A DNA stretch of 49,856 bases from JBBQCW01 sp038319025 (GCA_038319025.1 JBBQCW010000021.1:1-49856), one strand, 5' to 3'. Counted from the first letter of the stretch, positions 24,090-32,729 are shown. A program made the numbers and translations. The notes: a model not told the origin generated them from the letters alone.

Positions 24090-25988
24090 TCAGGGAGTGA
24101 CGATGGCGAATCCCGGATCCGGCGGATCGAGCAGGCCCAGCAGCTCTCCGAGCTTCATGGGATCGCCCTCGACGGTCAGCCGCCCGGCCCCGAGAACGTC
24201 GCCGATCTCCGTCGTGCCCGCGACGATCTCGTTCAGCGCAGAGCGTTCCACGCTCACCGTGGCCTGCACGTCGCGTGGGCTCAAGCCCGGTCGGTGGGTC
24301 AGCACGCCGTTCTCCACCGTGAGGTGGTGGTCGCGGCCGGTGTCGGTGAACCGCCAGTCCAGGAGGATGTGGGTGACCCCGGCGCGCGGCCCGTCGAGCT
24401 GAATGGCCAGCGCGTCGAACAGGTGCTCGTCGGAGAGATTGCGGATCACGTCCGCCGGTGCCGTGGAGGTAGCCGTCCCGCCGATGCCCTCGCGCAGTTC
24501 CAGCGCGCCCATCAGGAAAAAGTTTCGCCACGTGGCGTTCTCAGCCCCGAAGGCCATCTGCTCCAAAGCGGCGGCCTGCAACTCACGAGCGTCGGCGTTC
24601 TCGGGATCAGCGAACACGAGGTGGTTGACGACCTCAGCCACCCACCGGTAGTCGCCCGCCTCAAACGCGGCACGGGCGTTGGCCAAGAGCGGCTCGGCGC
24701 CGCCGGCCAGCTCCACGTACCGTTGCGCGGCCTCCACCGGCGGGTGAGGCCACAGGTGCGCCGGGTTGCCGTCGAACCAGCCGAGGTAGCGCTGGTAGAC
24801 CGCCTTCACGTTGTGGTTGAGCGACCCGTAGTAGCCGCGGCAGTGCCACTCGTGCTCCAGGGTGGCGGGCATCTCGAGCATCTCGGCGATCTCGGCGGCC
24901 ACGTACCCCTTGTTCAGCAGGCGCAGCGTCTGGTCGTGGATATAGCCGTAAAGGTCGCGCTGCTTGGCCAGAAAGTCGACGATCCGCTCGCGTCCCCAGC
25001 GCGGCCAGTGGTGCTGGGCGAACTGCACGTCGGCGTCGTCGGCGAACAGGTCGATCGCCTCGTCCAGGTAGGAGGCCCACACGTGCGGGTCGCGGATCTG
25101 CGCGCCGCGGAGGGTCAGCACGTTGTGCAGGTTGTGGGTGGCGTTCTCGGCCATGCACAGCGCGCGATGGTCGGGAAAGAGGAAGTTCATCTCCGCCGGC
25201 GCCTCGGTGCCGGGGGTCATCTGGAAGACCATGCGGATGCCGTCGACCGTCTCCTCCTGCCCGGTGTGAGTGATTTCCACGGTCGGCGGGATCAGGGTGA
25301 CAGTGCCCAGCGATGTCGTCTGACCCAGGCCGGCACCGACTTGCCCGGTAGAGGACTTGGGCAGCAGCGCGCCGTACATGTACGTCGCGCGGCGGCCCAT
25401 CGCCACGCCGGCGTAGACGTTCTCGCTGACCGCGTGCTCGAGAAACCCCTCAGGCGCGTAGACGGGGATGCGCCCGGAGGTGACGTCCGCCTCGGAGACG
25501 ACGCCGCGCGCGCCGCCGAAGTGGTCGATGTGACTGTGGGTGTAGAGCAGCCCGGTGACCGGCCGGTCACCGCGGTGTTCGCGGTACAGCGCCAGGGCCG
25601 CGGCGGCCGTCTCGGCGCTGATCAGCGGGTCGATCACGAGCACGCCGGTGTCGCCCTCGACGATCGTCATGTTCGACAGATCCAGCCCGCGCACCTGGTA
25701 GATGCCGTCGGTCACCTCGAACAGCCCGGAGATCGCGTTCAGCTGACCCTGCCGCCAGAGGCTCGGGTTAACCGTGTCGGGGCAGTCAGCGTCGAGGAAG
25801 CCGTAAGCGTCGGCGTCCCAGACGACGCGACCGCCCGTCGAGCGGATCACCGCATCCGACAGCGAGCCGACGTGCCCGCGCCGCGCGTCCTGGAAGTCCT
25901 CGACGTCGCCGAACGGCAGGCGCAGGTGCACACCCGCATTCGCCTCGGCGACCTGCGGTGAAGCCTGCGGGATCGGGCGATCGGCCAT
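24090..25988 (-). CDS. Alkyl sulfatase-like MBL hydrolase with SCP2-like tail (SdsA1 type)
   Basis: A 632-residue hydrolase of the alkyl/aryl-sulfatase MBL group that includes Pseudomonas SdsA1. The zinc signature is THSHIDHFGG with His 151, His 153, Asp 155 and His 156; a second site is in CMAENATHNLHNVLTLRG. A helical dimerisation domain follows, and the last 110 residues form an SCP2-like sterol/lipid-carrier domain (VTHILLDWRFTDTGRDHHLTVENGVLTHR). The known reaction is cleavage of primary or secondary alkyl sulfates to alcohol and sulfate. No export signal is seen, unlike SdsA1. It lies 7 nt after the DUF1330 gene in an operon with an SDR enzyme. Confidence 0.9.
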   Translation of the reverse strand: MADRPIPQASPQVAEANAGVHLRLPFGDVEDFQDARRGHVGSLSDAVIRSTGGRVVWDADAYGFLDADCPDTVNPSLWRQGQLNAISGLFEVTDGIYQVRGLDLSNMTIVEGDTGVLVIDPLISAETAAAALALYREHRGDRPVTGLLYTHSHIDHFGGARGVVSEADVTSGRIPVYAPEGFLEHAVSENVYAGVAMGRRATYMYGALLPKSSTGQVGAGLGQTTSLGTVTLIPPTVEITHTGQEETVDGIRMVFQMTPGTEAPAEMNFLFPDHRALCMAENATHNLHNVLTLRGAQIRDPHVWASYLDEAIDLFADDADVQFAQHHWPRWGRERIVDFLAKQRDLYGYIHDQTLRLLNKGYVAAEIAEMLEMPATLEHEWHCRGYYGSLNHNVKAVYQRYLGWFDGNPAHLWPHPPVEAAQRYVELAGGAEPLLANARAAFEAGDYRWVAEVVNHLVFADPENADARELQAAALEQMAFGAENATWRNFFLMGALELREGIGGTATSTAPADVIRNLSDEHLFDALAIQLDGPRAGVTHILLDWRFTDTGRDHHLTVENGVLTHRPGLSPRDVQATVSVERSALNEIVAGTTEIGDVLGAGRLTVEGDPMKLGELLGLLDPPDPGFAIVTP

Positions 25989-25995
25989 CAGATCC

Positions 25996-26361
25996 TCACA
26001 TCCAGGGACGAGTGGCCTGCAGCACGGCCGCCTCGAGCGAAGCCGTACGCAGCGGGGTGATGGCCTGGTAGCCAGGCTGGGAGACCATGTCCAGGAACGC
26101 CTGGCGAGTCGGGTAGCGGACCACCAGCATCGCGTCCCAGTCGTGGCCGTCCGGGGCGACCAGCGCCGTCGAGCAGGCCCCGGCGTACAGGACCGTGCCG
26201 CCGACGCCTTCCAAGAACGGGCCCGTCTGGCCGCCGTACTCGCCGTACTTCGCGCGGCCCTCCTCCCCGGCGAACTTCAGGAGGTTGAGCATCACGACGG
26301 GCCCGCCATCGTCTTCGGCGAAGAACTGCTTGATGTCTTCGGGGGTGGGATCGACGTTCAC
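25996..26361 (-). CDS. DUF1330 family protein
   Basis: A 121-residue dimeric alpha/beta-barrel-type protein of the DUF1330 group. Typical parts are PVVMLNLLKFAGEEGRAKYGEYGG, VGGTVLYAGACSTALVAPDG and WDAMLVVRYPTRQAFLDMVSQPGYQ. DUF1330 proteins probably bind or transform small hydrophobic compounds; no reaction is established for this one. The GTG at 26361 is preferred over the one at 26367 because AGGAG then sits five bases upstream. It is between the SDR gene (24 bp upstream) and the alkylsulfatase-like gene. Confidence 0.88.
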   Translation of the reverse strand: MNVDPTPEDIKQFFAEDDGGPVVMLNLLKFAGEEGRAKYGEYGGQTGPFLEGVGGTVLYAGACSTALVAPDGHDWDAMLVVRYPTRQAFLDMVSQPGYQAITPLRTASLEAAVLQATRPWM

Positions 26362-26385
26362 GGGCACTCCTCGGTCGGGATGGGG

Positions 26386-27249
26386 TCAGGCGGTGGTCGG
26401 CTGCTCTTCGCCGCCGCGCGCATCGAGTTTGGCCAGCACCGCTTGGGTGGCGGCGTCCTTCTCGGCGGCGGAGTCCAGCAGGGGGTTGATGATCCCGCGC
26501 AGCACCGACATGGCGATCCATCGCTTGGGCACGATGATCCGCGGCTTGCGCGCCTCGATGCCCAGCACGACCGCCTCGCCCGCCTGCTGGGGTGTGAGCC
26601 GCTTTTGCAGCGGCTTGGGGAACGTGGCCAGCATCTCGTTGATGAGCGGATCCTGGTCGATGCCGCGGTGCACCATCTCGGTGTCGATGAACCCGAAGTA
26701 GGCCACGCTCGCACTCGCGCCGTGCTGCACGAGCTCGACGCGCAGCGCGCGCCCCAGCTGCTCGACGGCAGCCTTGCTCATCGCGTAGGGGATCGTCCCG
26801 ACGCCGTTGGTGAACGCGTACACGGAGGAGACCACGACCACGTGGCCTCGGTTGCGCACGACCTCCGAAAGCGTCGCCTCCACCGTCCGCACGACACCCA
26901 TCGTGTTCACGTCGAGCACGCGGTCAAAGCTCTCGGTCGACATCGCCCGCATCGTGGCCCCGCGCGACACGATGCCGGCGTTGGCCATCACCACGTCGAT
27001 GCCACCGAAGTGGTCGACGGTGGTGGCGACGGCGCGCTGCATCGCGGAGCGATCCGTCACGTCGGCGGCCAGGCCGAGCGCGAGCGTGTCGTGGATCTGC
27101 GCGGCGGCCTGCTGCGCGGCTTCGAGGTCAAGGTCGACGAGCACCACTGAAGCTCCGCGCGCCCGTAGCGCACGGGCGGTCGCGAAGCCGATGCCGCGAG
27201 CGCCGCCGGTGACGAAGGCGATCTTGCCGTTCAGGTCGTAGTGGGGCAT
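26386..27249 (-). CDS. Short-chain dehydrogenase/reductase
   Basis: A 287-residue NAD(P)-dependent SDR starting MPHYDLNGKIAFVTGGARGIG. The nucleotide motif TGGARGIG (about 15-22), the NAG motif, and the catalytic set Ser in VSSVYAFT, Tyr-x-x-x-Lys in YAMSK are all present. The extra C-terminal segment after residue 230 (PKRWIAMSVLRGIINPLLDSAAEKDA) is longer than in classical SDRs and resembles membrane-associating SDRs of lipid or steroid metabolism. Sequence further upstream of the ATG at 27249 is not SDR-like. It leads the operon that ends with the alkylsulfatase-like enzyme, so it may oxidise the released alcohol. Confidence 0.9.
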   Translation of the reverse strand: MPHYDLNGKIAFVTGGARGIGFATARALRARGASVVLVDLDLEAAQQAAAQIHDTLALGLAADVTDRSAMQRAVATTVDHFGGIDVVMANAGIVSRGATMRAMSTESFDRVLDVNTMGVVRTVEATLSEVVRNRGHVVVVSSVYAFTNGVGTIPYAMSKAAVEQLGRALRVELVQHGASASVAYFGFIDTEMVHRGIDQDPLINEMLATFPKPLQKRLTPQQAGEAVVLGIEARKPRIIVPKRWIAMSVLRGIINPLLDSAAEKDAATQAVLAKLDARGGEEQPTTA

Positions 27250-27282
27250 GGCGGGAGTCTCCCGCAAACGCACCCGCTGTAC

Positions 27283-27900
27283 TTAGAAGAGGCCCCCGAG
27301 GGCCCCGACCGCGGCCTTGCCCAGGACCACCTCCAACACCACGCCCGCCACGCCGACGATGATCCCGACGCCCACGACGACGATGTCCTCAAGCAGGATG
27401 CCGAGAGAGAGCAGCACGACTCCGAGCGCCGGCAGCGTGTCGAGCCCGGTGAACGGTGGGGCGAAGAAGGCTCCGACGGTTCCCCCGATGACCAGCAGTC
27501 CGAACACTATGTTGGTGAGCCGGTGGTCGAACAGGAAGCGCAAGCGCGGCTTGGAGAATCGTTCGAGCCGTCGGATCATTTTCATCAGCCCGATGAGGAA
27601 GCGCTGCTGCTTGTCACCTGCGAGCTCCATCCGGCGCCACTTCTGCGGAAGCCAGATCTCACGACGGCCGGCGATCAGTTGCAGCGCCAGCAGGACAGCG
27701 ATGATCTCGAACACGTGTGTGGCGCCCCCCGTGGGGATGGGCAGCGCCGGCACACCGAGCAGCAACACGAAGAGGAGGGCGAAGCTCTTCTCCTCGAATA
27801 CGCCGATCAGCCCGCCCAACGTCTTGTCGCCATCGCCCTGGAGCCAGCGCTCCAGCCCATCGCTGACGTTGGCCGGCGCCTGCTGATTGTCGGTCTCCAC
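27283..27900 (-). CDS. ExoD-family membrane protein
   Basis: A 205-residue membrane protein of the ExoD group, named for a rhizobial exopolysaccharide-production gene; the biochemical role is not known. The order is a cytosolic N-terminus with GLERWLQGDGDKTLGGLIGVF, then PALPIPTGGATHVFEIIAVLLALQLI and several further helices separated by RRLERFSKPRLRFLF and RLTNIVFG. A GTG start at 27900 sits 7 nt after a TATCGT box (27908-27913) on the minus strand. The DUF2339 gene ends 27 bp upstream. Confidence 0.88.
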   Translation of the reverse strand: METDNQQAPANVSDGLERWLQGDGDKTLGGLIGVFEEKSFALLFVLLLGVPALPIPTGGATHVFEIIAVLLALQLIAGRREIWLPQKWRRMELAGDKQQRFLIGLMKMIRRLERFSKPRLRFLFDHRLTNIVFGLLVIGGTVGAFFAPPFTGLDTLPALGVVLLSLGILLEDIVVVGVGIIVGVAGVVLEVVLGKAAVGALGGLF

Positions 27901-27927
27901 GAGCGTGACGATAGTCGTGGGCTCATC

Positions 27928-29958
27928 TCAGCCGTCCGCGTGGGCAGTATCCGGACGCATCCGCTGGTAGGCGAAGGCGGCGAGCAGGAGGAGCAGGCCG
28001 AGCGCCAGAAACGAGCCGACGCGAGGCAGCGCGTCGAGCGTGGCCAGGTCGAACAGGAACACCTTGCTGATCGCCAGGGCCAGGAGCGCGAGGGCGGCGA
28101 GCCGCACCGCCTTGAGCCGCACCTTCAGGCCGACCACAAGGGCCACCACGCCGGTGAGCGTCCAGAACGCGCTGAGCGCGAGCTGGCTGGAGTCGCCCGC
28201 GACCGTCTGCCCGGAGGCGGTCAGAGCAACGAGCGCCACGGATGCCAGGTAGAGGACGATCCCTGCTACGCAGGCGAACAGCACGTCGCGCTCAGTCCGG
28301 TCATGTGCCGTTGCCCGCGCGATGGAGATCAGGGCGGCGGCAACGGCAGCCAGACCGACCACGGCGGAGAGGATTTTCACCCCTCCATCCAGCAGCGCGG
28401 TCGGCGGCGCCTGGTCGACGACGCACCAGATCAGCGCGCCGCCCATGAACAGCCAGGAGGCGCCGAACGCCAGATCGTCGTCCTGGCGACGGGCGACCTG
28501 GGCCAGCGTGCCGGCCAGCCCGGCCCAGGCGAGGGTCAGGGCGACGCCGTCGAAGGCGGCCAGGCCCAAGGCGGCGAGCACGATCAACCCGGCACCGTCG
28601 AGCACCATCCGCCAGTGCGGTCGGTCGCTGCTCAACCGGCCGGAGACGAGGCAGGCAGCGGCCAGCGCGGCGAGCGCCACGATGACTTCGCCGTCATCCT
28701 GAAGCCCTCCGGCTTTGATCTGCAGCAGGGTTGACACCGTCGCCAGGGCGAGCTGGCCGCCCAGCCCGCAGGCGAGTAGCGGGCCGGGGATGTCCTTCCG
28801 GTGGCGGGCCGCGACCGCCATCGCCACGGCCGAGCCCGCCCAGACGAAGATGCGCAGTGTGGTGTCCAGCCCGGCTGCCACGAGAGCGGCGTTCCCCAGA
28901 AGGGTGGCCATTGTGATGGCCAGCAGCGACAACTCGCGGGCACGGATGCGCACGCCGAACGCCACGGCCACGTGAGCAGCCGCCAGGCCCAGCAACCACA
29001 GCGCTGACGAGTCCCGGCCGCCGAGATCCCAGAACGCCTGGGCGCCCACGACGGCGAGCACCATCGAGTTGCAGGCGAGCAGATACGCGGAAGGTGTCCG
29101 CACCTCGAGCGCACGAGTGCGCAGATCGACCCCCAGCGCGGCTGCCGCATTCACGGCGCCGAATCCGAGGAGGACCGCGGCGATCCCGTACGCCTGCCAG
29201 GAGCCCGTGAGGAGCTCGGGCGCCCACTGGATGGCGGGGATGAAGAGCACCGCGAAGGCGAGCCACGTCCACCGTTCGTAGACGAGCACGAAGGTCGCGC
29301 CGCACGCGGCGATCAGCAGGAAGACGCCCGTCGACCCGGTGAAGGGGAGCCCGGCCAGAATGGGAGCGAGCAGGGCGCCGACGATTCCGACGGCGCCGAT
29401 GACCTGTGCCCGCCACCGGATGGCTACGACCGCGGTGGCGACGGCGATACACGCGGCCAGCATGAGCCCAACCACGGGGTCGAGAAGCTCATAGACCCTG
29501 GTGGCGACCGTGTCGGCCAGGAACAGCCCGCCGAATCCTGCGGCCGCGGCGGCGCAGGCCGCGTCGGTCCGCCCGCGGCGTTCCTGGAGCCACACGCCGG
29601 CGCCGACGAGCAGCACCGAGAGACCGGCGCCGAGCGTGACACGGGCGGACGGGTCGATCCATCCCTCCGAGACGCCGAGCGCGAAGAGCAGGGCCAGGCC
29701 GGCGAGGACGGCGACGGCACCCACCCAGGCGAGCACGCGCCCACCCAGTAGACGCTCAAGGTCCACGGCGGCGCGGGGAGGTGTGGCTGGTGCCGCCGGG
29801 GCCGGCGGCGGCGCGGGTGTGGACGGCGCGGGCGTGGCCGGTGTGGCGGAGACCTGAGGGGCGGGCACGCCGGTGCGGCATTCGACGGTCCGCAGGCGGG
29901 TTTCGAGATCCGCCAGGCGGGCTTCGACATCGGGGCTGGGCAGCTGGGTGGTGGTCAT
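27928..29958 (-). CDS. DUF2339 large polytopic membrane protein
   Basis: A 676-residue protein with roughly 20 membrane helices. The N-terminus is cytosolic: a helix (LADLETRLRTVECRTG) and a Pro/Ala-rich linker, then LERLLGGRVLAWVGAVAVLAGLALLFAL, the usual opening of DUF2339. A FLALGLLLLLAAFAYQRM-like end is typical. The biochemical role is unknown; the family is sometimes found near cell-envelope genes. The ATG at 29958 has GAAGGAGC eight bases upstream and is preferred over starts that run into the operator region. It is divergent from a TetR gene across three operator-like boxes, so it is probably repressed by that protein. Confidence 0.9.
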   Translation of the reverse strand: MTTTQLPSPDVEARLADLETRLRTVECRTGVPAPQVSATPATPAPSTPAPPPAPAAPATPPRAAVDLERLLGGRVLAWVGAVAVLAGLALLFALGVSEGWIDPSARVTLGAGLSVLLVGAGVWLQERRGRTDAACAAAAAGFGGLFLADTVATRVYELLDPVVGLMLAACIAVATAVVAIRWRAQVIGAVGIVGALLAPILAGLPFTGSTGVFLLIAACGATFVLVYERWTWLAFAVLFIPAIQWAPELLTGSWQAYGIAAVLLGFGAVNAAAALGVDLRTRALEVRTPSAYLLACNSMVLAVVGAQAFWDLGGRDSSALWLLGLAAAHVAVAFGVRIRARELSLLAITMATLLGNAALVAAGLDTTLRIFVWAGSAVAMAVAARHRKDIPGPLLACGLGGQLALATVSTLLQIKAGGLQDDGEVIVALAALAAACLVSGRLSSDRPHWRMVLDGAGLIVLAALGLAAFDGVALTLAWAGLAGTLAQVARRQDDDLAFGASWLFMGGALIWCVVDQAPPTALLDGGVKILSAVVGLAAVAAALISIARATAHDRTERDVLFACVAGIVLYLASVALVALTASGQTVAGDSSQLALSAFWTLTGVVALVVGLKVRLKAVRLAALALLALAISKVFLFDLATLDALPRVGSFLALGLLLLLAAFAYQRMRPDTAHADG

Positions 29959-29976
29959 GCGGGTGCTCCTTCTCTG

Positions 29977-30050
29977 TTGACCATCGGCCAGGAGGGTGCA
30001 CCGTAGCGCCTTGCTGACCATCGGTCAAGAGTTATCTACCGATGGTCAAC
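29977..30050. promoter_or_regulatory. Three TetR-type operator boxes between divergent genes
   Basis: TTGACCATCGGCCA (29977-29990), CTGACCATCGGTCAA (30014-30028) and TACCGATGGTCAA (30037-30049, opposite orientation) are versions of the near-palindrome TTGACC-ATC-GGTCAA. All three lie between the DUF2339 start (29958) and the TetR start (30070). This is a textbook arrangement for a repressor controlling itself and a divergent gene. Binding is inferred from symmetry and position. Confidence 0.65.
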
Positions 30051-30057
30051 AAATCGA

Positions 30058-30063
30058 TATGCT
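30058..30063 (+). promoter_or_regulatory. -10-like box TATGCT, 6 nt before the TetR start
   Basis: TATGCT is followed after 6 nt by the ATG at 30070. It is 8 bp from the third operator box; leaderless transcript likely. Confidence 0.45.
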
Positions 30064-30069
30064 GTGGGC

Positions 30070-30651
30070 ATGGCCAAGGCGTACACCCGGTTGGAGAACG
30101 ATGAGCGCCGCCGCCGGCTGATCGCCATCGGCCAGGACCTCTTCACCCGGTACACCTTCGATGAGGTCTCCATGGCGCAGATCGCCCGCGAGGCCGGCAT
30201 CTCCAAGGCGCTGCTCTACCACTACTTCCCCAGCAAGCGGGACTACTTCGTCGCCACGTTGAGCGAGGGCGCAGAGGAGCTGCGGGCGGCGGTCGAACCT
30301 GATCCCGACGCCCCGCCGATCGAGGCGCTCACGGCGTCGATCGGCGCGTACCTCGGCTGGATCGACACCCACGGCGACAGCTACCGCAAGCTGTTGCAGA
30401 GCGCCGAGTCGATCCCTGAGGTCCGTGCGCTAGTCGAGGGCGTTCGGAGTGAGACGGCCAAGCGCATCATCGACGGACTTGGCGTCCACGATCCCGCCAC
30501 GCGCACGGCGGTGCACGGCTGGCTGTGGTTCATGGACGGTGCCTGCTTGCACTGGCTCGATCACCGCGACATGGAGGTCGACGCAGTGAGGGATCTGATT
30601 CTCGGCTCCCTGGTCGCGATGCTCGGCGCCGCCGCAGCCACCTCGGGCTGA
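30070..30651 (+). CDS. TetR/AcrR-family regulator
   Basis: A 193-residue repressor starting MAKAYTRLENDERRRRLIAIG. The helix-turn-helix is VSMAQIAREAGISKALLYHYFPSKRDYFVATL (about 33-64), a strong match to the family. The ligand domain contains a TetR_C-type region with WIDTHGDSYRKLLQSA and HGWLWFMDGACLHWLDH. The ATG at 30070 fits the TATGCT box; a GTG two codons earlier is less likely. Divergent DUF2339 and the operator boxes in between make autoregulation and control of that gene plausible. A class III aminotransferase follows after 31 bp. Confidence 0.92.
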   Translation: MAKAYTRLENDERRRRLIAIGQDLFTRYTFDEVSMAQIAREAGISKALLYHYFPSKRDYFVATLSEGAEELRAAVEPDPDAPPIEALTASIGAYLGWIDTHGDSYRKLLQSAESIPEVRALVEGVRSETAKRIIDGLGVHDPATRTAVHGWLWFMDGACLHWLDHRDMEVDAVRDLILGSLVAMLGAAAATSG

Positions 30652-30682
30652 CAGCTCGGCGCCGTTGCGATAGAGATGGGCC

Positions 30683-32077
30683 ATGGCAGCCATGGTTCCT
30701 CCCTCCTCTCCGGGCGCACCCGGCGGGATCCCCGCCGACCGACTCGCCGCTGCGCTCGCCGTCGAGATCGACGCGTTCGTGCGCACCCACCCTGTGGCGG
30801 CCGCCCGGGATACAGCCGGCGGCGGGGCGCTGCTGGGCGGCGTGCCGATGCCCTGGATGCGGCGCTGGGCCGGCGGGTTCCCCATGGTGGCCACCCGCGC
30901 GAAGGGCGCGCGACTGTGGGATGTGGACGGCCACGAGTACGTGGACTTCTGTCTCGGAGACACGGGTGCGATGACCGGCCACGCCCCCGACGCGGTCGTC
31001 GCCGCGGCGGCGGCGCGGATCGCCGCCGGCACCACTTTGATGCTCCCGACCGAGGACGCGGACGCCGTCGGCGAGGAACTTCAGCGCCGCTTCGGACTGC
31101 CCGCGTGGCAGATCACGCTCAGCGCCACCGACGCCAACCGCAACGCGATCCGCATGGCCCGCCACCTCACCGGTCGGGACAAGATCCTGTGCTTCTCCTA
31201 CTGCTACCACGGCGGGGTCGACGAGACGTTTGCCGTGACCGGCGCGAGCGGCGAGACGGTCGCCCGGGAGAACAACGTCGGCCCGCCGGTCGACGTCGCG
31301 CTGACGACGCGAGCGATCGAGTTCAACGACATCGAAGCACTGCGCGCTGCGCTCGCGCATGGCGACGTGGCCTGTGTCCTCGCCGAACCGGCCATGACCA
31401 ATATGGGGATCATCCTGCCGGACCCCGGGTACCACGAGGCGCTGCGCACACTGACCCGCGAGGCCGGCACGCTGCTGATCATCGACGAGACGCACACGTT
31501 CTCGGCGGGCCCGCGCGGAGCCACGGAGCTGTGGGGCCTGGAGCCGGACATGCTGACCATCGGCAAGGCGATCGCGGGCGGCATCCCGGCGGGTGCGCTC
31601 GGGCTCTCTGAGAACCTCGCCGCCCGACTGCTCGGCGACGTGCGTGCCGACCTGGAGGACACCGGTGGCATCGGCGGCACGCTGGCCGGGAACGCGCTGT
31701 CGCTGGCGGCAATGCGCGCGGCGCTGGAGTCGGTGCTGACCGAGGACGGATTCGCGCATGCTGGGGCCGTGATCGACCGCGTCGCGGCCGGGATCGACGA
31801 CGTGATCGACGAGTTTTCGCTGCCGTGGCACGCGATCCAGTTGGGCGCGCGCGTGGAGTACCGCTTCACGCCGACCGCACCCCGTAACGGCACCGAGGCG
31901 CACGCCGCCATCGAGGCGGACCTCGAACGCTTCATGCACCTGTTCGCCCTCAACCGCGGCGTGCTGATCACCCCGTTCCACAACATGCTGCTGGCGGCAC
32001 CGAGCACGACGACGGCCGACGCAGACCGGCACACCGAGGTCTTCCGGGCGGGGGTCGCCGCGCTGTGCGGGCCGTGA
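30683..32077 (+). CDS. Class III (glutamate-1-semialdehyde aminomutase-like) aminotransferase
   Basis: A 464-residue PLP enzyme related to glutamate-1-semialdehyde 2,1-aminomutase. Key residues: DFCLGDTGAMTGHAP near 90-102, the PLP-ring Asp 268 in LLIIDETHTFSAGP and the Schiff-base Lys 295 in LTIGKAIAGGIPAGA. The N-terminal extension and the LLGGVPMPWMRRWAGGFP segment set it apart from true HemL, so it is probably a transaminase of a non-heme pathway. Start could be ATG 30683 or the Met three codons later. Not obviously linked to the upstream TetR, though it is cotranscriptionally positioned. Confidence 0.88.
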   Translation: MAAMVPPSSPGAPGGIPADRLAAALAVEIDAFVRTHPVAAARDTAGGGALLGGVPMPWMRRWAGGFPMVATRAKGARLWDVDGHEYVDFCLGDTGAMTGHAPDAVVAAAAARIAAGTTLMLPTEDADAVGEELQRRFGLPAWQITLSATDANRNAIRMARHLTGRDKILCFSYCYHGGVDETFAVTGASGETVARENNVGPPVDVALTTRAIEFNDIEALRAALAHGDVACVLAEPAMTNMGIILPDPGYHEALRTLTREAGTLLIIDETHTFSAGPRGATELWGLEPDMLTIGKAIAGGIPAGALGLSENLAARLLGDVRADLEDTGGIGGTLAGNALSLAAMRAALESVLTEDGFAHAGAVIDRVAAGIDDVIDEFSLPWHAIQLGARVEYRFTPTAPRNGTEAHAAIEADLERFMHLFALNRGVLITPFHNMLLAAPSTTTADADRHTEVFRAGVAALCGP

Positions 32078-32113
32078 TGTTGCGTTTGCGGCACACAATT
32101 GTCACGAACCGAG

Positions 32114-32142
32114 CCTTTACCTGACACACTCTTTGGTAAAGG
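32114..32142. promoter_or_regulatory. Inverted repeat before antitoxin, candidate VapBC operator
   Basis: CCTTTACC (32114-32121) and GGTAAAGG (32135-32142) form a perfect 8-bp inverted repeat with a 13-bp spacer, ending at the antitoxin ATG. AbrB-type antitoxins commonly bind such sites to repress their own operon. Confidence 0.55.
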
Positions 32143-32370
32143 ATGAGCCGAGTGTCCTCCAAGAACCAGATCACCCTGCCGGTCGCGGCGCTGCGCGAGG
32201 CGGGCATCGACGCGGGCGATGAGTTGTTCGTGCGAGCCGACGGTCAGGGCCGGCTCATCGTGGAGCGCAGGACCGCGCAGGACATCATCGCCCGGTACGC
32301 CGGATGCATGCCGCCCGGCACCTACCCGCCCGGCTACCTGGAAGATCTGCGCAACGAATGGGAACGGTAG
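32143..32370 (+). CDS. vapB: AbrB/MazE-type (SpoVT-AbrB) antitoxin
   Basis: A 75-residue swapped-hairpin AbrB domain protein: MSRVSSKNQITLPVAALREAGIDAGDELFVRADGQGRLIVERR is the classic SpoVT-AbrB DNA-binding fold (residues 1-45). The C-terminal tail (IARYAGCMPPGTYPPGYLEDLRNEWER) would wrap the toxin. It overlaps the start of the PIN-domain gene by 13 bp, as is typical of VapBC pairs, and has a strong inverted repeat just upstream. The vapB symbol indicates role, since VapB antitoxins of several folds exist. Confidence 0.88.
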   Translation: MSRVSSKNQITLPVAALREAGIDAGDELFVRADGQGRLIVERRTAQDIIARYAGCMPPGTYPPGYLEDLRNEWER

Positions 32371-32729
32371 TCGACGCCGATGTCCTGATCGGCTTTCTCG
32401 AGGGCGATGACGCCCACCACCCACGCGCGGTCCACGTGCTGGAGCCTGTGCTCTCCGCAACGAGCGAGACGCTGATCAGCGCCGTCACGTACTCCGAGAT
32501 TTTGGTGCGCCCATTGCTGACCGGCACCGGCGACCACCTGGACGCATTTCTAGCGGCCGCCAAGATCGTGATCGTCAATGTCGATCCGTCGATCGCGACG
32601 GAGGCCGCCGCGCTCCGCGGTCGCCACCGCAACCTGCGCCTGCCTGACGCCATCGTCCTCGCCACGGCACGCCGCCACAACGCCAAGCTGCTCACCTTCG
32701 ACGCGCGGCTGCGGCGCCTGGCCGCGTGA
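32358..32729 (+). CDS. vapC: PIN-domain ribonuclease toxin (VapC-like)
   Basis: A 123-residue PIN-domain protein. It begins MGTVVDADVLIGFLEGDD with acidic residues Asp 6 and Asp 8, has SAVTYSEILVRPL with the second acidic residue, LRLPDAIVLATA with the third, and KLLTFDARLRRLA with the fourth. Such a set binds Mg2+ and cleaves RNA (usually tRNA or rRNA in known VapC toxins). ATG 32358 begins 13 bp inside the antitoxin gene and aligns with the family start. It is followed after about 55 bp by pyruvate kinase, which has its own likely promoter. Confidence 0.88.
   Translation: MGTVVDADVLIGFLEGDDAHHPRAVHVLEPVLSATSETLISAVTYSEILVRPLLTGTGDHLDAFLAAAKIVIVNVDPSIATEAAALRGRHRNLRLPDAIVLATARRHNAKLLTFDARLRRLAA

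Noticed and set aside
27241..28734. Long plus-strand frame (497 codons) over ExoD and DUF2339.
   Set aside because: Composition (Gln/Glu/Arg-rich) is typical of antisense frames; the minus-strand proteins are clear families.
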